Positions 21,270-32,100 of a stretch of 64,000 bases of DNA are shown piece after piece. The position numbers and the translations under genes are program-made. Positions within the stretch are counted from its first letter, which is position 1; each line of letters begins with the position of its first letter. The notes under the pieces are model-generated. The model worked only from the letters and a program-made list of their open reading frames with translations, did no database searches and had not been told where the DNA came from. Origin of the DNA: Niebla homalea (Eukaryota > Ascomycota > Lecanoromycetes > Lecanorales > Ramalinaceae); contig JAHGAU010000014.1 in NCBI GenBank assembly GCA_019925105.1, positions 372,001-436,000 on the forward strand, given 5' to 3'.

Positions 21270-24200
21270 TGCCTATACGTCTAAGCGTAGAACCTTGGAT
21301 ATAAGGCAGATCTACGTAATAAACAGAAAGTCCCGCGGAATATACGGAATTAGCAATTATTCAGCCAAGAAAGGTATTTTAAACGGTTTTAATCGTTAAT
21401 ATCGGAGAAGCATTAAAACTTCTTATATATATATAGAATGATATGGTTTTTATTCACCAGCATATAATAGTAATATCTGCCTATACCTTATACCCAATAG
21501 GTTATCTGGTTATTTGCCAGACTAACCAATGATCTGCGATTATGGGCCGACGAATCACCTATGGGTGAGATGAGTGTTTTCATTCACTCCTTTATAATAA
21601 GCAGTATCAAACTGGTGAGACTGACGATATTGACGAAATCCTCATCGGTGCTTTGGATATCTTTGATGCTCCTGTTCCTGTTGATGTAGCGGACAATCTT
21701 ATAGACCCGGCGAGCCCAACGATCCCGGCGCGTATTTTATATAACGAATAACCTACCGGACCCTTTTGGATGCTATACGGACGTCCGGTGATTATATATT
21801 AAACCCGCGCGGCGCGGTTTTATTATCTGGCCCTTAATTTTTTTAATAATATACCCCTATATATTCATCTGCCTGAATTACGTTTATTAATTTAATAGGC
21901 TTATTAATCGCCAATATTCTCTTTTAAATTAACTCTTAAATAACTTATATAAAATAGTAATAAGAATATTTAAATTAAGTTTCTTTAATGCTTAACGTTA
22001 ATTAATCTGAAATTTTAATTTAGGTTTCTATATTAAAGAACTATTTCTCATTTATATATCCTTATTAATTCTAATAATATTTCTTATTATAAAAGTATCT
22101 TATAATATTAAGTTAAATATTATTGGAACTCCGTTTTTACTATTATTTTAACTATTAACCGGGCATTTATCTTAAAGCTTTTAAGAATACGTATTAAGTA
22201 TAACTTTCTAAGGATTTAATCCGGCCTTTATTAATTATAATTTTTTAGCTTTAAATTATAAAGAATTTATTAAGCTTTTATTTAACCCTATTTTTCCCCG
22301 TTTTTTTTAATTTAATTTTTTAAATGGCCCGCCGATATTAATTAATTTTAACGCCGTTCATTAAAAGCCTTTATAAGGGACTATTATTTAATAGGAAGTA
22401 ATTCTTAGGTATTATAAAGTCTCCTTTTTTTTAAATTTATAATCGTTTATAACTTTTTAAATCTTAAATATTTCGCTAAAAGTAAAATTATTATTATTAT
22501 TTTTATTAATAATTTTTAAAACCGCTTTCTTATATAAGGCTTATTTACTCTATATATTCTTTATTTAATAACTTAAGTTATTTATATCCTTAATTATTAA
22601 TATATATATTAAGATAATTTCTAGTATTTTATCCGGTATAATAAGGGAAAGAAAATACCTAAAATATAAGAATAGAAAGAATATTATTATTAATTAATCT
22701 TTTTATTTATTAAGCTTAAACTATAAATACTTTATTTTTAATATATCCTTATTTATACTTAACTTTAATTCTTTATAGATTAAAATAATTATTTAGAAAT
22801 CTGGGTTATATATTAAATAATAAGGTTTCTTAAGCTTAAATAATTTATACTTATCGTTAAAATAAATTAAATTAATCTTTTAACTATATTTATTTAATAA
22901 CGTATTTAAGAAGTCTTAAAGTCTATTAAATATATCTTTTCTTTTATCGGTATCCTTATTTTTTTCTATCTTTAAAGCGTTAATAGCCGATAGCCCGTTA
23001 TTTTCATTCGTTTTACCGCTTTTCAACTTAAGGTATTATATTTAATAATAAAGGGTAAATCGAGCTTAATTATTATTATTATATATTATACGATTTAATT
23101 ATTAAAATAATCTCAATATTAAAGAAAATAATAGCTATTAATAAACCCGCTTAATATTAAGATTATTTATATTAATATTATATACGTTTATTATAATAAT
23201 TATCCGTAAATAAAGGCAATCCTTTAATATACGTTAAAATAATATAATAATATTTTCTTTATCTTAAGTCGTTATATCCGAAAAAAAAGGTATTATAACT
23301 TTATTAATTATAAACGGATATCGGAGCTTAATTATTTATGACTTAAATAACTTATATGCCCTTTTAATATCCTTAATATTATTTATAAAAATAATTATTT
23401 TTAATATTTTAAATAAACTTATAATCGCTTTTAATAAAAGATATTATAAATTAAGTATTCTGCTTTTTAAGTTTTAAAATCTACTTAATTAAATAAAGAT
23501 CTCCGGTTTATTTAATAATATACGGATAACCTACGTATTATCTAAAAAACCGTATTTCTCCTTAATATTAAATAATATTTAAGAATTTAATATTATAGAA
23601 ACGCCTAGGAATAAAATATTATCCGGTAAGTATATATGTAAAATATTAAATTAATAATATTTTAAACGGAAGTCTTTTTACTTATATATTAAGTAAAGTT
23701 TATTAATGGCCAGAAAATAAAAACTAAAGGTATAAAATTTATATTATAAAACTTCTTTATTAAAAGCTTTAAAATAAGTAATCTCTGGATTAATAAAAAT
23801 TAATATTTATTAATATAACGTTTTTATTTTATAGGATTATAATACTATAAGTAAAATATCCTTTACGTATTTACTTCCAATTATTAATATTATTATTATT
23901 ATTATTTAATATAAAAGGTTAATAATCATCGATAAAAGTTATTTTTAAATATTATTCCTTTTTTAAGATTTTTAAGGGCATAATAATTAAGATACTCTTA
24001 ATAAGTTTATATATAAAAGGTATAACTTAAAATAATATATTCTTTTTAAACTTTATTTTTATAATTATAATTATATTTAATTAATCTTTTAAAAAGCTTT
24101 TTAATATTAATATTTATTCCGTTTTTAACGTAAAATTAAACTTTTATTTAATTATATTAACGATACGCGTAAATAATATTGGATTAATTATCGATTTTAT

Positions 24201-24652
24201 ATTAATAATTTTAAGTTTTTAAAAGCACTAAATAATACTAGAATATTATATATAAAAGTACTTACGGCCGCTTTAATTAATCTTGGCGTTTATTATAAAT
24301 TTAAATACCTATTACGTAATAGAAAATTAAGTTAAAAAAAAATTATTATTATTCTTTATAAGTTAGGATTCCGCGAGCTTTCTAGGAATTTTTACGTTAT
24401 ATTATAAAAAAATAAGGTAATAATAAGAAATAAGAAAAAGATTTATTATAATTAAATATTTAAATCTTAAATAAAAAACGAAAGTAAATTAATATAATAT
24501 TATAATTATAATAAATATAAAATTAAATTATAAATATAAATAATAATAAATTTTAAAAAAATTTCTATGGTACGTTATTAAAATAAAACGGATCAGATAA
24601 AAATACGGGCTCTTAAGCTTAAACGCGTAGAAAAAGGCTTATTTATCAGCAT

Positions 24653-24740
24653 TTAACCTGAAGGGGCTTAGATGCGGGCCCTAACCCGAAGGGGCTTAGG
24701 GCCGGGCTCTTTCTCCGCAGCGGCTGAGGGACTGAGGCAA
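24653..24740. repeat. GC-rich right end: subterminal motifs plus TIR
   Basis: Two copies of the inverted subterminal motif (ttaacctgaaggggcttag at 24653-24671, ctaacccgaaggggcttag at 24681-24699) precede the 17-bp right TIR at 24724-24740. Confidence 0.75.
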
Positions 24741-24748
24741 ATGTACTC
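24741..24748. repeat. 8-bp target-site duplication, right copy
   Basis: atgtactc, identical to the copy at 21146-21153. It defines the insertion site precisely. Confidence 0.9.
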
Positions 24749-26379
24749 ACTGGTTCTCAAGCCGCTGACTAAATATCGAAGAGTTCACTAGGGGCTCAAA
24801 GACACTAGGCTATGTTTTTAATCTTCTTCTGGTGCCAAGAATTCGTCTCACAGCCTGTCGGAGCCGGCAGAACGTGCACCCGCGCTATGATAAATTGCTC
24901 GAGGGGAGATTCATTCCTTTATCTTCCCACTGTGACCTGCAGCAGTAGATAGACCAACGAGTGTGTGATTGTGTGAGTGTGTGTTCAGCCTTGCTGGGCA
25001 ATACATTACGGTGGTCTAAGTGCAGAAGGCAGAATCACCCTCTTTGATCGGATTGTACATCCCGGCATTCCTCGCGGTCTGATTGCTATCTCCTCGGCAG
25101 TCTCATTCTCTCGTCCGAAACGTTCAACCTCAAAGACATCATGGTAGCGAGTCCAGAAACCTTCTGTTGTAGTTGAGTACGACCTTAATTGCCAGCAATT
25201 CTTTCAACCTCAAGGAACTGCCCAGAAACAGCCTACAAGGGCGAATTGAGGCTCCAGTGCCCACATGCTAAAGGTCTTTGAGAGTATGAGTGGTCCGTGT
25301 TTGGTACAACACGCCCAGAAAGTAGACGAGTGCCATCATTCTAGGACGTAAGAGGTGTATGATTCTATCATTCATGACTGGCAGTTCTTAGCAACATTGT
25401 ATGAAAATGTTGTTTTTGACATTCCACATTAAAAACCCCTTAATTTTCCTTACCTCATATTCACATCTTTTTAATGTAATGTTATTAGGGTTCTTGGATT
25501 ATCTGTTTATTGCTTCCTTGACTTGATGGTCATTTTTTTCAACGACGAGAAATTCCCCTACTCCTTTACCTTTCCACTACAATCAAGTCAAACTCAGCAA
25601 AATGTGCTATTCGTAGCTCGAAATGGTGCCACATTATTAATGGTAAAGCTTCCTTAATTTTGTCCAGTCTGCTCGCTCTACAATTCAAGCAACCAAACAC
25701 AGATCAATGCATTGAGCTTGCAAGAATTGGCGCCACTATCCTAGGACTCCACAACTGTTGAATGAAAGCATAGAGTGATCAGCCGCTGATTATGTTGGTG
25801 AGCCTGTGGACGTTTTCGCCGTTTCCGCCGGCGCTGATGTGCATCCTTGCGCCTCCGTCGAGAATGAGTCGAGCGACTTGATAACCCCATTCCGAACCGT
25901 GGTCATTGGACCTGTTTTTGGCCACGAGGATCTGCCTTCTGAAGCTGGAAGAAGAGCAAAAATCTTTCAATTATCCAATCTAGCTCCGAGGCAAATAAGT
26001 CTGGACCCTTTGGCGGCCTTTTAAAATGAACAATCAATCTCCATTTGCATATATGAAAGAATGTGCTGATACGGAAGAGAGGACCAAATTTACGTTCTCT
26101 GAAGATCTTTCGTGCCATGGAGAGGAGACACCACCGCGATCTGTTGGATTCCTTAACTTGCCAGAGAAAAATAGCAGTTGAGTTACGAGAATCATAGGCA
26201 GGCATCAGTGTCACTAATGTCCATGAAAATGAGAGCAGCTTTTCGCACATGGGGTCTTTCAAGGGGCTCGCCTAGCTAGTCACTTGAGACAAGTCAGTCC
26301 ATCAGTGTGGTTCTATCTAGTTGTACTAAAGGGAGGACATGAGAGCAGCTTCGTGATCAAGCTATGGACCGGTAGATCA
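24749..26379. other. Gene-poor interval right of the transposon
   Basis: No gene is supported. A GT-rich patch lies near 24960-24985. On the minus strand 25779-25970 reads EWGYQVARLILDGGARMHIS, faintly like one ankyrin repeat, but it has no partner exons I can join. The interval separates the transposon from the methyltransferase stop codon at 26380. Confidence 0.35.
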
Positions 26380-27489
26380 TCAGGCTCCCTCCAGGCTGCC
26401 GTTGGACCCAGCTGGCACCGCCGTTTTCCAGGTCAGCTCAGTAAGTCCATGTAGCGCTACTTTGCCCTCCGCATTCCTTTCCACGTCAGGGCCGTCCAAA
26501 GCTTTGAACACGGCCGTCTTGGTACCCTGAGATCATCCAATCAGAAAAACATCTGGGGTCATTCAGGCAGAGACTTTACCTCGTACGGCTCGCCAGTCTG
26601 ACACCCGATCTTGCTTAAGGTCCGAAATCTCTCCCAGATGGCTTCCTCGGTCAACCATACGGTCCACTGCACAATGTGCTTGTGCGCAGGCGAGTGATAA
26701 TAAGACCGACGCCACTGCTCGCGATAGATGGATAGCCATCTCTGATCGTGGTCTTCCCACAGAATTTGCCTCAACTTGTCTTCCCATTGTGTGGTGGTTT
26801 TCTTTTCAGTTCCAGAAGCGTCTGCGTGATGTGTGTCAATCGATACTGCGAACCTTGCAATCAATATCGTCCAGGGCGGATCAACTCACAGTCCTCGTCA
26901 TTCGACATCAAGGCGAGCGTCCCATGCGGCTTAATGACGCGGTTGATCTCGTCGCGAGCTTCAAAGATGGTCATCCTGTCACAAAGCTTCAGACGCTAAT
27001 CATGGTCGATGGGTCACACTGTCGCTTTACCTACCAATAACCAGCTTCAGTGATCACAATACCATCTGCCCAAGCGTCCTCCACGCCTTCCATATTCCTG
27101 GGTGTGGTATCGAGGACCTGAGCGAGAGATAGAGTCAGCGTTGCTCTCGAGGAGACTAAAATCGCAAGCCGGGTGCCAAATGGATTCAGTCGCCTCGGAG
27201 ATCTACTCACTGTTACCCTAGGCAAAGCCTTGCCCTCAAGTACATTCCGCATATGAACGAATGGCTCCACCGCAATAATTTCGTACGACTTTTCACAAGC
27301 TACAAGCTGCTCCGTGAGCTTCCCAGTCCCTGCGCTGATTTCAAGTATTCTGGCGCCAGGCATGTCGGATATGTTCATCTTGTCCAACATCGTGTCTACG
27401 GACTCGGCTGGGTATGAAGGCTGGTGGGTGTCGCACGCCTTCGCATGGGCAAAGCCATATTCGGCCAGCTGCTGAAGCCTGAATGACAT
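26380..27489 (-). CDS. Class I SAM-dependent methyltransferase, Crg1/YHR209W-like
   Basis: Exons 27211-27489, 27035-27117, 26890-26975, 26580-26821 and 26380-26526 encode 278 aa. MSFRLQQLAEYGFAHAKACD followed by HQPSYPAESVDTML is the usual N-terminus of a fungal methyltransferase family of unassigned small-molecule substrates. The SAM-binding motif I is ARILEISAGTGKLTE (about 47-60), the acidic loop EIIAVEP follows, and the later strand INRVIKPHGTLALMSNDED is typical of Methyltransf_11 proteins. C-terminal WEDKLRQILW and WLTEEAIWERFRTLS match the family's cap region. Two residues differ from the usual pattern: EISAGTG where D/GxGxG is common, and ITEAGYW in place of AQAFHW in the motif IV region. 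The enzyme may therefore be divergent. The open frame before 27489 lacks an ATG. Confidence 0.8.
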
Positions 27490-29185
27490 TTTTGCAAGAA
27501 GTAGCCGATTCTTGCGGGTGGTCAAATGGTTTTCAATATTGGTGTGAGGTCAGGTCGGTCAACATTAACACCACGACAAGGTCATCTGACCGAATCGAAC
27601 TGAAACCCAGGACTGAAACCCGTCAAAGGGGCTTCTCATTCACAACTACCCCTTTCGGACCATGTTTTGAGGTACCCGAGAAGTCGCATCGCGATTACTG
27701 TGATCTAGATAAGTAAACACTGAAAGCAGAAAATTCTCTTTTGCCAGTCTGAATAAACACGTATTCAGAAAGAACTCATAGACAGACTTTGACATGCACA
27801 GCAACATTACAACATACCAATGACAGCAGAGAGGAGGAAGCCTGCCATTGATCGACATGCAGGTCTGGCACATCCAGAGCTCGGTCTCGCCTACCTTCCG
27901 AACGACCGCTTTGAAGAAGGTTACCAAGGCAAATTAGGCCGAAGAACACCCTCACCTCACAGCTCCCTGTACCCAAAGAAGAGAGACCATCGGCGAGACC
28001 TTACTCTCCTCCACCATATCCCAGCCCTCATCGAACAGACAGAATGATGATAAACGAAGTAGTGCCACCGCTCAAGAAGCCCCATCACCCCACCCCCCCC
28101 AACAAAATCTTCGAACCCTCATGAATAAACGCGATCATCCGAGATGTGAGCAGCAGCTTAGAACTTCGAAGCCACCCAAAACCTCGCAGAACGCCTTACT
28201 CAATTCAGGGCTGATGTCCCCACTCTAAGCCTTCACGCTCTGCCCACATCCCATCCATCCATCCATCCATCCAAACACAGAGGAAGCGACAACGACACGG
28301 ACACATCCAGCCCGGCCGCTGACGACGACGACGACGACGTCGTTGTAATAATCCAGCAACGCGCCTCTTGCGCGGAAATTATAGGACCTTGTTCGGTCAG
28401 GCGGGGCATCACTCCCTCACGAAATCCCCTGTCTGACGCGGCGGCGGCGGCGGTCGTCTCGCTCGCTACAACAACGCTGAACGATCAACGCCAACCATCG
28501 AGCCGAAGCGGCAAGGTAGACATCTCTCTAACTTCCTGACCGCCCCAACCCCACGGACGGAACGGGCAAAAATCGGACGGAAGAAGCGTATCAAACTTTT
28601 CCGACTTATATATCATAGGTGGGTTCTTCTGGCAATGCATTTTTCCTTCGATTTACTCCTCCCCACGATCTGGATACACGTGATGCCGTTGACGATGATA
28701 ATGATGATGATGCGTAGGAGAGGAGATAGATGCCCGCATGTATGAGTAGTGGAGGAATGCGGGAGGCTTGAATGGTGAAGGACAGGTTGGTAACCGGGAT
28801 TCGCAATGAAGATCTGAAAACGTTTGAGCAGTGTGGTAGAGATGAAGGATATATGTGGGCACAGAGACTGGATCAGCGGTCGTACAGGGGCGGAGGATGG
28901 AGATCAAGATGGTGAATAGGGGCCATGCAGGTCTGATCCTTGTTTGATTTCTGGATATTCATGGATCATGAATGCAAACGCTATGGCCATAAATACCTAA
29001 TGAAGCAATATGTTGCTGATATTTTCGACAGAACGTGTAATTATTCTGATTGATTTTCGCCACACACTCGCCCTTTGGCCCAGCGATTTCACCATAATCC
29101 AACCGCTAGTGCTGACATGCTCTTTTACATGGAAGTTACACTGACCGAGCCTGCAAGGTCATTCGCCCCTAGCCCACCTTTCCAA
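27490..29185. other. Methyltransferase promoter side and NUP188 3' flank
   Basis: About 1.7 kb with no supported gene. It contains several simple-sequence runs: a C-run near 28085-28100, (CATC)n at 28251-28272, (GAC)n at 28321-28339 and (GCG)n near 28436-28453. ATG/GAT-type runs lie near 28690-28712. Confidence 0.4.
28251..28272. repeat. CATC tetranucleotide microsatellite
   Basis: Five uninterrupted catc units with partial flanks. The (GAC)6 run at 28321-28339 and a GCG run at 28436-28453 lie within 200 bp. Confidence 0.85.
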
Positions 29186-32100
29186 TCACCCCTCCGCCCC
29201 TCCCAATACCGCAACGACCCTTTTCAACTCTACCAAAACCTTCTCCTCTAATCTACTCTCGCCCACTCCCTCCCTCACCGGTCGCATTCTCGCCCACCTC
29301 GCCTCGCGCTCATTCGTCGCCATGATCTTATCCCCTAGCACCCCTCGCCTCGCCTGCAGCAATGTCTCAACATCCTCCTTCACCGCCGCGGCATCCCAGT
29401 CCACGTCCTCGACATCGGCCGCAACAACAGCTGCGCTCGCACCTGCTTCTTTGTAGATGCGTAGAACATTGACGATAAGAGCGAGGCAGTGCAGTTCCTG
29501 CACTATGGAGAGAGTGATGATTTCCTGTCCTCGCTGATTTGGTAGGGCTGTGCCTCTTCCGGAGGTAGTGCTGAGGGCTTGGCTCGCCCACGCAAGCTGG
29601 TGCGGGAATGTGTTCAGAGCAGCGGCGATCTCTGCTGCGAGTGGTGGGCCCACTGTGGTGAGGAGATTGAGCATCAGAGGTAACAAACCTTTGGCCCAAA
29701 TAGCGTACATCCTGGGCGGGTTGTCGAATGGCCTAAAGGCTCGTGACTGCAATAGGCCAACGAGGCCGGTGGAAAGGACGTAAGACAGCACACCATCGAC
29801 TGCCAGCGATTCCGCGAGAGGGGCCACGGAGGAGAGTTCGAGTAGAAAGAGAAGGGCGCACTCGCCGTAGATGGGGTCTCCACCTGAAGTAGCGGCGAGT
29901 GAGTCGGACCAGGAGAGGAGGGTGGCGGCACAGCGAGGAGTGGCGGAGTCGGCGAAGCTGTTCATGAGGTGATCCGCGTTGCGGGTTAATTGGGGAACTT
30001 GGAGACATGAGCGAAGGATGGCGGTAAGGAGGCTGAAATCTGCGGCAGAGACTAGGTTGGGAGAGGAATGGAGGAGAGCGGTGAGGGAGCGGAAGCCGCG
30101 TGCAATGGTTGCGGTGATTTCCAGAGTGATGTCGATGATGTGAGGTGAGCTTGAGATTTGCTGGTTTGGCCGAGTGGACGTTTGGTTGGAGCTGAGGAAT
30201 GGCTTTGTATGGACCTGAAGTGATAAGTAAAGAATTCTGAGCAGCATTCGATGGTAGTCCGCGTCTTCGGCGGCCAGAGCTGCTTCGAGGTTGTTATTGT
30301 GAAGTCTGAGCGTATCCCAGGCCACTGGCATGATCGCTTCAATCACCGGATCTCGTTCCATGTCCTCGTTGAGAGACTCGAGGAGTGTGAAGGCGAGATT
30401 CAGACGTGATCCAGCAAGCCTCTTGAAAAAAGTTTCGGGTAAGTTGTTATCGGCATTAGCACGAAGACAGGTCACAATCGTCTGAGCCATGACTTTTTTG
30501 AAGGGAGCCTGTTTTCCAAGAGTAGCACGCAGTTCCACCAGAAGGGACCTCCAACTATGGAACAAAGCCTGCAGAATCGTCAGCGGTAGTAAGAGAGAGG
30601 AAGGTGGCAGCACGGACTCCTTGAGCCTCCACTAATGATAAGTTAACATTGACTCGCTTGACCTCGTCAACAAAACCTTGACCATTCCTACCGATCCACG
30701 CAGGATCAAATGATAGCATCGTTGTTGCTGCACTCACGTCGTAGAAGAAAGAGTCACCCAAGATCGCTGGGCGTAGCCCTGTCCGTTCAAAGTCCTGAAG
30801 CTGACAAGTAGGGAATTTGCTGGCGAAGTTCCTCCGAAGGTTGCTGTGCAATGACGCGTTGTAAGAGGGGACTATGACGGCAAGGCGAGAAAGGTGGGCG
30901 ATGTGTTTGAGGATCTCCTGGGCAAATTTAGGCTTGCCCTCTTGCTGCGCCCATTGCGTGTACAATGTCAGTATGTCAAAGACGTGTGATGCTATCTTGG
31001 CGCTATGAAAGTCCAGCGAGGTCCGAAGGGTCCTCTGTCCCAATGAAGTGGAATCGACCTGAGTAGTGTGATTCAGGATATCCAATAAAAATCGAGGATG
31101 GGAATCGAGGATGGGTAACACTCCGGGCCGATAGTCTGCAGCAAGGGCAACAAACTCAAGCATGCTCACAGCCTTTTGCGGGCTCAGTAATTCAATCATG
31201 CTCAGGGCGTCGAGTGCAATGCTGAGGATTGAGCGGGTTTGCCCTGAAACTGCTTCTTTAGCATTCATCTTGCTTTTGAGGATGTTGCGAGGTGTTTCGC
31301 CGGTGAAAATGTACTGTGCGAACCACTGCTGCCGTGTGCTCACTACAGCTCCGAGAAACCTCCATATTGCTATAGATAGTAATTCGCTGTTCATTGGCTG
31401 GTCGAGGAGTGAGAGGGTAGTGAGGAAGGAAGCTGCATGATCGTGTCCTAAGTGTCCAAGGAGAGAGGGAGGCGGTAGGTTGCCTGATGATTTGGATGCT
31501 ACCCGAACAAGAATGTCGAAGAGTTGTATCACGGGGAGCCTGTATGCCTCATCCGTCGCATACAGCCGAGCGAATAGTCCTGCGTTCGTGAAAAGATGCC
31601 GTAGGAGACAGGAGCTATTTCTTTCAAGAATATCCCCAAGGCGTATTAAGGTGGCAAGGAGGTTCAGTGAAGCCACTGTCTGGTCCACCGTATAGTGTTC
31701 ACCTGAGGTAGGTAGTGAGGTCGGAGGCAGCGTCAGTCCCTCCAAGCAAATTCTGAGGAGCGGTTCTATGTTCACATCGTTCTTCCCTTGCGAGAGATAG
31801 ATATCGATAATCATGTATGCCGCAGGGAGAAGCGGTTCTGCCAATTTACGTGAAGCGATGTTGTCACCAATGGTCTCGAAGCTGTTCGTGAGAAGCTTTT
31901 TGAAGCTGAGACAAAGCCAGCATCTTATCTCAGCTCGATCGCCAGGATTTGCAAACAGCCAGCTTCCTATGCTGCCAAAGACATCGAGCAAGATCCTCTG
32001 AAAGTTGACCAGGATCTGTGCCATTGTCTTCTGAGAGACGCCTGTACCGTAATGGACGATGGTCGAGAAACGCGTGACAGCTTTACTCGGTATTTTTCGT

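Larger units (their letters stand above)
21154..24740. mobile_element. RIP-mutated TIR DNA transposon, hAT-like by TSD length
   Basis: The 3587-bp element begins TTGCCTCAGTCCCTCAG (21154-21170) and ends with its exact reverse complement (24724-24740), flanked by a perfect 8-bp duplication. An 8-bp target-site duplication is typical of hAT elements (also P and Merlin); the terminal bases are not the usual CAGGG, so the superfamily is provisional. The interior (about 21300-24600) is extremely AT-rich, full of TpA and nearly devoid of CpA and TpG while CpG, CpC and CpT persist, which is the fingerprint of RIP in ascomycetes. No ORF of 60 codons or more survives, so any transposase is destroyed. 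The first and last roughly 100 bp stay GC-rich and carry inverted subterminal motifs. The element sits 93 bp upstream of the Zn2Cys6 gene start. Confidence 0.85.

Noticed and set aside
21300..24600. Transposase gene inside the AT-rich element
   Set aside because: Stops occur in every frame within a few dozen codons; no residue motif can be read and none should be reconstructed.
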